From contig CALIML010000020.1 of the NCBI GenBank assembly GCA_938045475.1, forward strand, positions 1-38,335: DNA of 38,335 nt, read 5' to 3'. The stretch is from an uncultured Sulfolobales archaeon. GTDB lineage: Archaea; Thermoproteota; Thermoprotei_A; Sulfolobales; Desulfurococcaceae. The notes under the pieces are model-generated. The model did no database searches. It saw nothing but the letters and a program-made list of their open reading frames with translations, and was not told the origin of the DNA. Numbering within the stretch: the first letter of the stretch is position 1; each line of letters starts with the position of its first letter. Of this stretch, positions 7,953 through 15,540 are shown piece after piece. The translations under genes and the position numbers were made by a program.

Positions 7953-8018
7953 AAACTTCGTCAATCAATAAAGTGGGCATCGAAGAGTCTTCACGGAGCA
8001 TGCCTAAGGAGAACACGT

Positions 8019-8044
8019 GGGGAAAAATACTATGATTTCTCCCC
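8019..8044. terminator. stem-loop between convergent genes
   Basis: GGGGAAAAA (8019-8027) pairs with TTTCTCCCC (8036-8044) around an 8-nt loop, nine pairs with one wobble on one strand. It lies between the convergent ends of the transferase gene and the DUF2148 gene; on the minus strand the 3' arm contains TTTTT. A two-way terminator is likely, though archaeal termination depends mainly on T-runs. Confidence 0.4.
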
Positions 8045-8046
8045 CT

Positions 8047-8565
8047 CTACTTCTGGGCCTCTGCTGGAGCCCATACTCTATCGAAGAATATGTTCTTGGA
8101 CGTAGCGCTTAATGGTATTCCAATTACTACATCTGCTTTAAGGAACCCAAGTTCTTTTGCAGCAACGCCTATTGTAAACATTACTCTATTGTCTACGTTT
8201 AGTATTGAAGCAGTTTTAACTGCCGAACCAATGGCTATCCCTAAGTTAACTAAGTTTAAAACGAAGTTTTCGGTAACTCCAAGTTCTTCAATTAACTTAT
8301 TGAATCCTATGTCGATGAATCTGCATCCAATTAATAATACTGCAATGCTGTTCCTAACGTTCCTTGCATCTCTTATAAAGAAGTCGCTGTACTTAGAGGC
8401 TAACTCCTCCATTTTATTTGCTAAAGCCTCCAGCTCCTCCCTCTCATAGACTATTTTCGTTAATACATTATCTACTCCACGTGCTTTAGGAGCTGTTTTA
8501 GCAGATACAGCCATAAGCTTTGCAACTAGCAGCACTGCCTCACGTATTAAATCCTCTTCACTCAA
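8047..8565 (-). CDS. DUF2148-family protein lacking the cysteine module
   Basis: The family signatures are clear: SAKTAPKARGVDN near residue 21, RDARNVRNSIAVLLIG near 65, LGIAIGSAVKTAS near 110, NVDNRVMFTIGVAA near 124 and IGIPLSATSKNIFFDR near 150. Members I know of carry a ferredoxin-like cysteine cluster (GLNCGxCG type) between LLIG and LGIAIGS. Here that stretch reads CRFIDIGFNKLIEELG and keeps one cysteine, so an iron-sulfur site of that kind cannot form. TTG start (8565). Function of the family is not established. It is divergent from the iron alcohol dehydrogenase gene. Confidence 0.8.
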   Translation of the reverse strand: MSEEDLIREAVLLVAKLMAVSAKTAPKARGVDNVLTKIVYEREELEALANKMEELASKYSDFFIRDARNVRNSIAVLLIGCRFIDIGFNKLIEELGVTENFVLNLVNLGIAIGSAVKTASILNVDNRVMFTIGVAAKELGFLKADVVIGIPLSATSKNIFFDRVWAPAEAQK

Positions 8566-8660
8566 CGCGCTTCACCGCTAAGAACTATAGTGTGATTGAT
8601 TAAAAGCGTTCTAGAGAGCTAAGGCTTATTACGTGCCGCTCCACTGCAGCATACTCTAAG

Positions 8661-9815
8661 GTGAGTGGCTTGAGGAACTTCTCTTTAAAGTACTCAAATG
8701 TACAACTCTACTTCGGTGAAGGGGCTTTCAGTAATGCAGCAGGATTTCTCAAAGCCTTTGAGAAAGCGTGTTTAGTAACCAGCAGATCTGCTGCAAAAGT
8801 ATCTGGAGCCCTCAGTGATGTAGCTAAGCTACTTAAGGAACTGGGGGTGCAATACTTCGTATACGACAAGGTCTTGCCTAATCCCTGGGCTAGTCAAGCA
8901 GAAGAGCTAGGCCATGTACTCTGGAGCGAGGGAGTTGACTCAGTTATAGCCATAGGAGGTGGGAGCGTTATTGATGTAGCTAAAGTAGCGTCAATCATAG
9001 CCCTCAGCGGCGGCAGAGTAATAGACTATGTTTTAGGAAGGAAGTATAAGAGGATGCTGCCGCTCTTAGCAATAAATCTCACTCACGGAACGGGGAGTGA
9101 AGTAGATAAGTATGCAGTCCTCACACTGGACGACTCTAGGGAGAAGCATGGAATTAACTCAAGATACCCTGACTTAAGCATAGATGATCCTACATACACT
9201 GCAACTCTTAATAAAGCTCAAACCATCTATACAACCCTAGATACCTTCTACCACTCGTACGAGTCAGCAACAGCAATTACGGCTAATCAATTAGTGGACA
9301 CCTTATCTAGTGAAGCCTTATCTACAGTAACCTCAACAATACCTGAATTAATCAACGATCTCAGCAACATAAGCCTTAGAGCAAAGGCCCTCTACTCATC
9401 AATGATAGCTGGCATAAGCATTGATTTATCATCTACGCACATAGTGCATGCAATAGAGCACGCTGTCAGCGGGCTAGAGCCTAAGCTACCTCATGGTTGT
9501 GGACTCGGAGTACTTGGGCCTAAAGCAGCTTATTACATTCATAAATCAATGCCTGAAAAGTCGGCCAGAATCCTTAAACCCATAGATCCAGGGTTAAAGC
9601 CTTTGAGTGAACATGCGGAGAGAGCTTCTAAAGCAATACAGTCTTTTCAGGAATCAGTAGGGTTTAAGGAGAGGCTCAGCGATTACGGCTTCACTGAGAG
9701 AGACGTTAATAGAGTCGTTGAATATACTTTAAGGAGGCTGAAGTACATGATTGTTGACACTCCATTCAATGTAACAGAAGCCGTTGTTAGAGACGTGTTT
9801 TTAAGCTCTCTTTAG
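8661..9815 (+). CDS. iron-containing alcohol dehydrogenase
   Basis: Group III (iron-type) alcohol dehydrogenase of 384 residues, an NAD(P)-dependent oxidoreductase of short alcohols or aldehydes. The nucleotide-binding GGGSVIDVAK lies at 99-108 and the THGTGSEV motif at 141-148. Metal ligands are D194 and H198 in TTLDTFYHS, a histidine of HIVHAIEH (about H263) and H278 in LPHG, so the active site is complete. GTG start. Substrate cannot be read. Its last 29 bases overlap, tail to tail, the end of the hydrogenase maturation protease gene. Confidence 0.92.
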   Translation: MSGLRNFSLKYSNVQLYFGEGAFSNAAGFLKAFEKACLVTSRSAAKVSGALSDVAKLLKELGVQYFVYDKVLPNPWASQAEELGHVLWSEGVDSVIAIGGGSVIDVAKVASIIALSGGRVIDYVLGRKYKRMLPLLAINLTHGTGSEVDKYAVLTLDDSREKHGINSRYPDLSIDDPTYTATLNKAQTIYTTLDTFYHSYESATAITANQLVDTLSSEALSTVTSTIPELINDLSNISLRAKALYSSMIAGISIDLSSTHIVHAIEHAVSGLEPKLPHGCGLGVLGPKAAYYIHKSMPEKSARILKPIDPGLKPLSEHAERASKAIQSFQESVGFKERLSDYGFTERDVNRVVEYTLRRLKYMIVDTPFNVTEAVVRDVFLSSL

Positions 9816-10305
9816 CGCATCCCTCAATCAATTGAGCCATGTATGAAACAGCCCTCCTCACTTCAGGGGAAGTTTCGAGGCCTAAGCCCATTTCCTTGAC
9901 TTGAATTCCTAGGACTACTGTTTCTAAAGCCACTCCCTGACTCCGCAGGATCTTTATAATAGCGGTTAAAGGCACGTTGTGTGTTGTCGCAAGGAATTCA
10001 CTGTTTAACTCATTTAAATCATTAATTAACACTATGTCCCCGGGACGGGCGTCGGGAACTATTACTGCATCTACGATAGCCACTCCCCTAGCGTTGCTAT
10101 TAATGAGTTCTCCAATGCAGTTCTCTAATCCATATTCACACACTACTGCATGAAGCCCTCTCTCCATAAGCTCTCCGCAGAGCTCTAAGCCAGCTCTATC
10201 ATCCTGTCTTAACGGGCTTCCAACGCATGTAATTAAGTAACTTGCTTTAACGTAGTTGCAGACTTCTTCTTCTAAAGCTCTACTGTATTGAGGAAATACC
10301 TTCAT
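9787..10305 (-). CDS. [NiFe]-hydrogenase maturation protease
   Basis: HycI/HyaD-type endopeptidase that clips the C-terminus of a hydrogenase large subunit after nickel insertion. The 172-residue protein has the family glycine/aspartate motif GSPLRQDDRAG at residues 29-39, the aspartate of VDAV (D79) and the TTHNVPL histidine (H109), matching the known metal-sensing Asp/Asp/His set. Start ATG overlaps the end of the Mrp-type HypB gene by four bases, so it is cotranslated with hypA and hypB. The target hydrogenase is not in the window. Confidence 0.85.
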   Translation of the reverse strand: MKVFPQYSRALEEEVCNYVKASYLITCVGSPLRQDDRAGLELCGELMERGLHAVVCEYGLENCIGELINSNARGVAIVDAVIVPDARPGDIVLINDLNELNSEFLATTHNVPLTAIIKILRSQGVALETVVLGIQVKEMGLGLETSPEVRRAVSYMAQLIEGCAKESLKTRL

Positions 10306-11045
10306 AAGCCCAGCTTCACCAAGACTTTATCAGCTAGACTTGAGACTTTACTGAAGAAGGAAGTGCTTTTAAGGATCCTTACATCTCCAATAGATTTTTC
10401 AATAAATGGGTCGTAGGGTATTCTGCCAATTAACTCTACTCCATACTTACCGGCAAGATCCTTGATTGCGCTCTCCTCGCTGACCACCATGTTTTCAACG
10501 ACTCCTAATGCTTTAACTCCGTTTTCACTTAGTACCCTCAGCAACTTTTCAATTGAAGCTATTGATAGTTTGCTTGGAGTAGTTACTATCAGAGGCCTTG
10601 GCTCACTTATGTAGTTAACCACGTCTAACACTTCATCAGATATCCCTGGAGGAGTATCTATAAGCAACAAGTCTAGTTGGCTCCAAATAACTGTAGCCAG
10701 CACTTCCTTAATTGCTTCATCGACATCCCCCCCTCTTAGAGGCAGAGGGTTTCCACCGCTATAGTAGCATATAGTCATGAACTTTACTCCATTAATTAGC
10801 GGCGGCACTACCCCCTTCTCCTCAAGGGGTTTTGATTCATTAAGATCTGCTCCCAGAACTATGTGTGAAGAAGCGTTAGTTACATCAAGATCTAGTAGGC
10901 CTACTTTACGCCCCCTCTCAGCAAATGCTAAGGCCAGTGATGACGCAATTAACGTCTTACCTACTCCCCCCTTAGGACTCATTGCTGGAACTACTGCCTT
11001 AACTCCCTCCATCCTTTTACTAATGACGAGCAGCCTAGGATCCAC
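10302..11045 (-). CDS. hypB: Mrp/MinD-type ATPase, archaeal HypB (hydrogenase nickel insertion)
   Basis: ParA-fold ATPase of 247 residues. The deviant Walker A SPKGGVGKT lies at 23-31, the LLDLDVTNAS segment near 50, and LLLIDTPPGISDE near 128. In Thermococcus the HypB that partners HypA belongs to the Mrp/MinD ATPase family rather than the bacterial GTPase family; the position here, GTG start overlapping the hypA stop by one base, supports the same role, delivering nickel with HypA. No CxxC iron-sulfur carrier motif of classical Mrp/NBP35 is present near the C-terminus, which also favours HypB. The role is inferred from context. Confidence 0.75.
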   Translation of the reverse strand: MDPRLLVISKRMEGVKAVVPAMSPKGGVGKTLIASSLALAFAERGRKVGLLDLDVTNASSHIVLGADLNESKPLEEKGVVPPLINGVKFMTICYYSGGNPLPLRGGDVDEAIKEVLATVIWSQLDLLLIDTPPGISDEVLDVVNYISEPRPLIVTTPSKLSIASIEKLLRVLSENGVKALGVVENMVVSEESAIKDLAGKYGVELIGRIPYDPFIEKSIGDVRILKSTSFFSKVSSLADKVLVKLGL

Positions 11046-11449
11046 TACTGACCCCCCTCCTCAAGCACTACCTCTACTACTTTCACCCCTCTGCCGCTCA
11101 ATAAGTCGTAGTCCCTTGAATTGCATTTGGGGCAAGTAATGTAGGAGTGGATGACTTCAGGGATGAAGTGAATGCATTCACTTACTTCAGATCCAAGTGA
11201 TTCAAGCGATGGGCTCCACTCGAAGCCGCACTTCCTGCACTTCAACAAGATCTCTTCATTTAAGTACTTGAGTTCATCGACCACTACATTGCCTTCATTT
11301 AACAGCTCTTTTAGCGCAAAGTCAAAGATCTCTATGTCAACTGACTGCAGCCTGCCTATGGATAAAACAAGCCTCCTCACATTCCTTCCTTTAGAAACTC
11401 TCGCTACATACATAGCAATAGATTCAGCTAAAGCCCACTCATGAACCAT
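11045..11449 (-). CDS. hypA: hydrogenase nickel metallochaperone HypA
   Basis: HypA binds nickel at its N-terminal histidine and a structural zinc. From ATG at 11449 the 134-residue protein begins MVHEWALAES. The zinc knuckle is C71/C74 and C106/C109, with the archaeal insertion ECIHFIPEVIHSYITCPKC between them. The start is chosen because GGGGGAG lies just upstream and the family begins with M-H-E; starts at 11479 and 11461 are in frame but would bury the histidine. The nickel histidine is at position 3, not 2. A TATA-like element at 11484-11493 gives this gene its own promoter. Operon: hypA, hypB, protease. Confidence 0.92.
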   Translation of the reverse strand: MVHEWALAESIAMYVARVSKGRNVRRLVLSIGRLQSVDIEIFDFALKELLNEGNVVVDELKYLNEEILLKCRKCGFEWSPSLESLGSEVSECIHFIPEVIHSYITCPKCNSRDYDLLSGRGVKVVEVVLEEGGQ

Positions 11450-11483
11450 GCTCTCCCCCATGCTATAAGGATTTAGCAACTGT

Positions 11484-11493
11484 CTTAAATATA
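11484..11493. promoter_or_regulatory. shared divergent TATA-like element
   Basis: TCTTAAATATAG can be read as a TATA box in both directions. Leftward it predicts transcription near 11465, 16 bases before the hypA ATG; rightward it predicts transcription near 11515, at the ATG of a short frame (11517) and the start of the structured region that follows. Confidence 0.5.
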
Positions 11494-11514
11494 GTTGTAG
11501 CTTCGTTCTTCAAA

Positions 11515-11765
11515 AGATGTGCTCTATGTGTGGCTTTAAGCTGGGTGAGCATGCAGCTGCCTTAGGTCTTCCCCCACTGTTGGCAGCGGAGGCCACTCCA
11601 TGAAGCATTAAGGCAGAAGTGGAACAGGTAGTGTTAACTACCCGACAACGACTCCCGATGCGCTGTGCGTCGTCGTTAACGGCTGAAGCAGTCATGAAGC
11701 TCCAGCAGGGGTGGAACGGGCAGCAACGTCAGCTACTCGGCAGCTGTTCCCCGAAATGCTTATTT
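11515..11765 (+). ncRNA. candidate structured RNA or relic gene
   Basis: GC-rich block downstream of a rightward TATA box and ending in TTATTTTTAAA (11760-11769), a plausible T-rich terminator. It folds into several hairpins: GCTGCC/GGCAGC, AACGAC/GTCGTT, and GGAA/TTCC enclosing CAGC/GCTG near the 3' end. It matches no RNA family I can recognise; SRP RNA and RNase P RNA signatures were looked for and not found. The same strand also holds a leaderless short frame from ATG 11517, beginning MCSMCGFKLGEH and stopping at a TGA (11601), after which the frame stays open for about 55 codons. A decayed small zinc protein is the alternative. Confidence 0.35.
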
Positions 11766-11877
11766 TTAAATCTATAGTTTGCCTAGAGACTCTCTCGCCT
11801 CATTTCTTAATAGCGGGAGCTCTCGGACCCTTCATCTACTAGTGAGATTAAATCCTAGATCTAGTGATGTCATCGCT

Positions 11878-11934
11878 AAGTATGAGTGGCATACTTAAAT
11901 AAGAGTCTTCACTCAAAGCCCCCATGATCATGGG
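11878..11934 (+). promoter_or_regulatory. promoter with overlapping operator-like inverted repeats
   Basis: AAGTATG (11878-11884) and CATACTT (11890-11896) form a 7-bp inverted repeat whose right arm runs into a TATA-like CTTAAATA (11894-11901). The predicted start of transcription, about 11924, falls in CCCATGATCATGGG (11921-11934), a perfect 14-bp palindrome. Both repeats are placed where a repressor would act. Confidence 0.45.
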
Positions 11935-12070
11935 TGCAGCGGCAAAGCACATTTACAGGAGCCGCTGAAGCTCCGGGCTCTGGTCTGCGTAGTCTCAGAT
12001 GTGCGTAGCTCTTGGAGCTTCCGCCTCCTTCTGGGGAAACCCAGCTCCCCGCGTCTGAATGTCCTTTTCC
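11924..12070 (+). ncRNA. candidate structured small RNA
   Basis: Downstream of the promoter at 11894 lies a long hairpin: AGGAG (11957-11961) pairs with CTCCT (12025-12029) and GAAGCTCC (11967-11974) with GGAGCTTC (12014-12021), with an internal loop between the two stems. A second hairpin follows directly: CTGGG-GAAA-CCCAG at 12031-12044, a textbook GNRA tetraloop. The stretch then turns pyrimidine-rich (TGTCCTTTTCC), a plausible end. The internal loop recalls H/ACA guides, but no ACA lies at the expected distance, so no family is assigned. Confidence 0.4.
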
Positions 12071-12158
12071 TTATCGTCAACTCACCCCTTCATCATACTT
12101 ACCAATGCCCATCATTTATGCCCATTTAAGTCTATGTAACCTGAAATTGCTGGTGAAT

Positions 12159-12196
12159 GCATTAAGCACTATAAAGTCATGTGGTGAGCTTAATGC
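12159..12196. repeat. 9-bp inverted repeat GCATTAAGC
   Basis: GCATTAAGC (12159-12167) and its exact reverse complement GCTTAATGC (12188-12196) flank 20 bases containing ACTATAAAG, a TATA-like sequence. It lies about 40 bases past the end of hypD. It could be a terminator stem or a regulatory dyad around an unassigned promoter. Confidence 0.4.
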
Positions 12197-12235
12197 CTAT
12201 AACGCTTAAATATCGACGCCCTTCAGCCCGCTCAT

Positions 12236-13408
12236 TCACTGCTTTTGCAGAATGAAGTTATCGAGCTCTATATCTGTTAGTAGAGGCGGGTTTTCAGCCC
12301 ATATCCTGCAAGTTCCTTCACTACCGACCATGCATGGGCCTACGGGGTTTTCAGGAGTGCAAGCCGTCATGAACAGCGGGCAGTCAGTGGGTTTGGCTAA
12401 TCCTAAGACTACTTCACTGCATCTACAGCCTGGCACTATGTCTTCAGCAGTTGCTGAGTCCTTTAAGCCCAGCTGGCTTGCAGCATCATACTCCCCATAC
12501 TTGTCCTTAAAGACTGCCCCGCTTTCCCTAATTACCCCTATGCCCCTCCAGTAGGAATCCGCTCTCTCAAAGACTTCGTTCATAGCTCTTAATGCATAAG
12601 TATTCCCACCGGGTTTAACTACTCTAGCATATTCATTAATTAAAGCAGGCTTGCCGACTAAGAGCTGCTTTAAAACTATCAGTACGGCCGCCAGGACATC
12701 CACGGGCTCGAATCCAGCAACTACGGCAGTAACTCTATAGTCACGGGGTATGAAGCTCCAGGCGCTTGACCCTATTATTGTTGAAACGTGTCCAGGGGCT
12801 ATTACTCCACTTAAGTCCACTTCCCTAACTTCATCGAATAAGTGTTTCACTACTGGAGGCGTATACCTGTGGGCTGCGAACACCATAATGTTCCTCGGCA
12901 CTGCATTGCTGTACAGAGGAATAGCTACTGCAGGCATTGTTGTTTCAAAACCTATGCTAAAGAATACGTAGTTCTTCGAGGAATCCTCCCTAGCAATCCT
13001 TATTGCATCAATAAAGCTATACACTACTTCTACTTCCCCGCCCAAGGCCTTTGCTTGATACAAGCTCTTCACTTTTGAATTCATTGTCCCAGGCAACTTA
13101 TATGCATCACCATAAGTAAGGATCTTGAAGCCCTCGAAACTTAGCTTAACCATATAGTCTACGTATAGCCCGGGAGTTATGCAGACGGGGCATCCCGGGC
13201 CTGCAGTTAAGCTTACTTCCCTAGGCATAAGGCTTCTCAACCCATAGTGTACAATGGTCCACTCATGTGTGCCGCAGAAGTCCATTATGTTAACAAGTTC
13301 AATTCCTTTTTCAAAAAGCCTCCTGGATGCCTTACTTATGAATTCAACGAGTTTAGCTGAACTACTGTATCCTCCGTAAATACTCTTAACTCTAGACGCT
13401 AAATCCAT
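12236..13408 (-). CDS. hypD: hydrogenase maturation protein HypD
   Basis: HypD is the iron-sulfur scaffold on which, with HypC, the Fe(CN)2CO group of [NiFe] hydrogenases is assembled. From ATG 13408 it has 390 residues. Signatures: DFCGTHEW near residue 43, GPGCPVCITP near 73, FSIGFETTMPA, FAAHRYTPP, APGHVSTIIGS, and a C-terminal cysteine-rich end (PGCRCSEVVLG, CPLFMTACTPENPVGPC, GTCRIW) for the 4Fe-4S cluster. GTG at 13417 is an alternative, but GGTG sits six bases before the ATG. A TATA-like ACTTAATAAAG (about 13449-13457) lies upstream. It is separated from hypA by 786 bases, so it has its own promoter. hypC, hypE and hypF are not present. Confidence 0.95.
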   Translation of the reverse strand: MDLASRVKSIYGGYSSSAKLVEFISKASRRLFEKGIELVNIMDFCGTHEWTIVHYGLRSLMPREVSLTAGPGCPVCITPGLYVDYMVKLSFEGFKILTYGDAYKLPGTMNSKVKSLYQAKALGGEVEVVYSFIDAIRIAREDSSKNYVFFSIGFETTMPAVAIPLYSNAVPRNIMVFAAHRYTPPVVKHLFDEVREVDLSGVIAPGHVSTIIGSSAWSFIPRDYRVTAVVAGFEPVDVLAAVLIVLKQLLVGKPALINEYARVVKPGGNTYALRAMNEVFERADSYWRGIGVIRESGAVFKDKYGEYDAASQLGLKDSATAEDIVPGCRCSEVVLGLAKPTDCPLFMTACTPENPVGPCMVGSEGTCRIWAENPPLLTDIELDNFILQKQ

Positions 13409-13510
13409 TAATGACACCGCTAAAGCTATTAAAGACTGAGTCCCTTTATTAAGTTGATTAGCTAAGACGATCTAGAACTCAGCGTAAGCAGCTTTAGTGG
13501 TGGAATTAGA

Positions 13511-14272
13511 GTGGGTAGGCGTTCCGGGAAGTGGAGAAAGCCATTGATTAATGGGATTGCATTAATTGGATTTGCTTGCTTAGCCATAGCATTGTTTTAC
13601 TTAATTGGTTACGTCATCGGCTCAGGCTATAGCTTTGAAGTCAAGTACTTTGTGTCTCCTAAGCCTCAGAGGCTATCTATAGTTAATTTCTCAAACCCAT
13701 TGTGGAAGCCTGTAATGATCGTTACTGGCCCAAATTGCACTCAAGTGCCCCTTAATGAGGGGGAGAAGGCGTTCTTTCAATCAACCATGCCTCCATACGA
13801 TGGGCTTAATTGTTCATTAATTCCGCCGAGTACCTATGAGTGCTCTGGGCCAGGTGTATACTATGTGTGCAGCAATGTAGCTGTGAGCGAAGTAGTTGTA
13901 GGAAGTGAAGTATCTAGAAGCCACTACCTTGGAGAAGCATCGGTTTATTCAACTAACGTAGTGCTTTATGGATTCGAGTTCTCATTATTTACGGCACTAG
14001 TGCTTAACTCAATGGCGTCAGCAATGATGTCCATGCTTTCACTGCGCTTACTGATGAGGGGGAAGCACTTAGCCATCCTTGCGCTAGCCATATCTATAGA
14101 GTCCATGGTGTTGGGATTCATTGATGGCGTTAAAGTCATCCCAAAGGATCTTGAGGCTATGATTAAGTACTTAGCCATGAATTTATTCATAGGCATTATA
14201 GTGTTGTTATCCATACAATTAGCTGTCTACAAGCTCTTAGGGATGGGTAAAGCAGTAAGGTCACTAAAATAA
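13511..14272 (+). CDS. membrane protein of unknown function with a cysteine-bearing outer domain
   Basis: I do not recognise this 253-residue protein. After a basic N-terminus (MGRRSGKWRKP) comes one hydrophobic segment at about 13-35, then some 120 residues of probable extracellular domain with four cysteines (NCTQ, NCSL, ECSG, VCSN) that could form two disulfides, then three hydrophobic segments near 155-180, 187-205 and 220-245, and a basic tail. GTG start with GGTGG seven bases upstream. It is divergent from hypD and convergent with the aminopeptidase; no partner gene. Confidence 0.75.
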   Translation: MGRRSGKWRKPLINGIALIGFACLAIALFYLIGYVIGSGYSFEVKYFVSPKPQRLSIVNFSNPLWKPVMIVTGPNCTQVPLNEGEKAFFQSTMPPYDGLNCSLIPPSTYECSGPGVYYVCSNVAVSEVVVGSEVSRSHYLGEASVYSTNVVLYGFEFSLFTALVLNSMASAMMSMLSLRLLMRGKHLAILALAISIESMVLGFIDGVKVIPKDLEAMIKYLAMNLFIGIIVLLSIQLAVYKLLGMGKAVRSLK

Positions 14273-14328
14273 CTGCTGGAATCTTTGGAGGAATGAATTC
14301 TATGTTGAAAAATTTATTGAAAATTACG

Positions 14329-15447
14329 TTACTTTATAGTTGCCCCCCTCAGCGATGCAAGCCACTCTACACCAGCCTTTTCAACAAAGGCTTTACTTAA
14401 CTTAACTGCATTAATGATATCGTTTACATCAAGTACTTCTACAGGCGAGTGTATGTACCTTGTTGGTATTGATATAGTTCCAGCAGGCACCCCCTCTTTA
14501 TTCAAAGCTATTATTGATGCATCTGTTGTGCCGCCGGCGAGGAGCTCTATTTGATACGGTATTTTGTGTTCTTCAGCAACAGCTATTAATTTATTGACTA
14601 TTCCGGGATGAGCTATGAGTCCGCTGGCCCCTCTTCCATCAGCTACCTTTATGGCTGGCCCCTTCCCAAGCCTTGTGCACCACTCGTGTTGAGGCGTGTC
14701 TGGTACATCGCTTGCTATAGTTACGTCAAGAGCTATAGCTGCGTCGGGGGATATGGCGAATGCAGATGTCCTAGCCCCCTTTAAACCAACTTCCTCCTGA
14801 ACAGTTGCTACAGCATAGACATCTGCCTCAGGATTTTCAATGAGTTCAAAAGCCTTAATTAATGCTGCTACGCCGCTCCTGTCGTCAAAAGCCTTTCCAC
14901 TAACGCGGTCGTTGTTTAAAGCGATGAGCTCTCTGTCAAATACTGCTATGTCTCCTACTCTAATCCCCATTTTAGTTACTTCATCCCTTGATCCAGCGCC
15001 CACGTCTATAAATAGCTCTCTGAACTCAGGGATCTTTTGAGACTCCTCAGGCTTAGCTATGTGTGGAGGCCTTAGCCCAACTACGCCTCTATAGACTCCT
15101 CCATCCCTAGTCCTTATGAGTACTCTCTGGAAAACAGTCGCTCTCTCAGTAATGCCGCCTATAGGTAGCGCTCTCAGAAACCCATTGTCATCTATGAACG
15201 ATATGAATAAACCTATTTCATCAATGTGTGCTGCAAGCATTAACTTCCTTCCACCAATGCTGCCCTTCTTTACTGCGACTACGTTGCCCCAAGCATCCAC
15301 CCATAGCTTATCTGCCGTAGACCTTAAGTAATCAACTACTAACTCCCTGACTCCTTCCTCATAGCCGCTTGGCCCCACTGCTTCACAGAGCTTTTTAAGT
15401 AAGCTTACAACATCCTCCTTCGAAATCCCTGCGCTCAAGGCATGCAC
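14329..15447 (-). CDS. M42-family metallo-aminopeptidase (TET-type)
   Basis: Cytosolic dinuclear-metal aminopeptidase of the M42 family; archaeal members form dodecameric tetrahedral particles that trim peptides released by the proteasome. The 372-residue sequence has the metal histidine and aspartate in LAAHIDEIG, GKAFDDRSGVAAL, the catalytic glutamates of TVQEEVGLKGA, ALDVTIASDVP, and the late histidine of TRYIHSPVE. All active-site pieces are present. Start is GTG at 15447; TTG three codons on is possible. Substrate preference (hydrophobic, acidic or basic) cannot be read. Some relatives are annotated endoglucanase, which is a historical misname. Confidence 0.92.
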   Translation of the reverse strand: MHALSAGISKEDVVSLLKKLCEAVGPSGYEEGVRELVVDYLRSTADKLWVDAWGNVVAVKKGSIGGRKLMLAAHIDEIGLFISFIDDNGFLRALPIGGITERATVFQRVLIRTRDGGVYRGVVGLRPPHIAKPEESQKIPEFRELFIDVGAGSRDEVTKMGIRVGDIAVFDRELIALNNDRVSGKAFDDRSGVAALIKAFELIENPEADVYAVATVQEEVGLKGARTSAFAISPDAAIALDVTIASDVPDTPQHEWCTRLGKGPAIKVADGRGASGLIAHPGIVNKLIAVAEEHKIPYQIELLAGGTTDASIIALNKEGVPAGTISIPTRYIHSPVEVLDVNDIINAVKLSKAFVEKAGVEWLASLRGATIK

Positions 15448-15540
15448 CTACTTGCCGAAAATAATTCTTGAGAAATAAAAAGCTTAGCGCCCCACTATTG
15501 ACTATATTTAAAGCACTGCTCTACCTACAATAGTTCTGAG

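Noticed and set aside
11515-12070. SRP (7S) RNA or RNase P RNA
   Set aside because: Looked for the SRP helix 8 GGAAG/AGCAGC pattern and the RNase P conserved regions on both strands and did not find a convincing match; only a covariance search could settle it.
12012-12209. 65-codon plus-strand frame past the candidate RNA
   Set aside because: Covers the hairpins of the candidate RNA and lacks a ribosome site.
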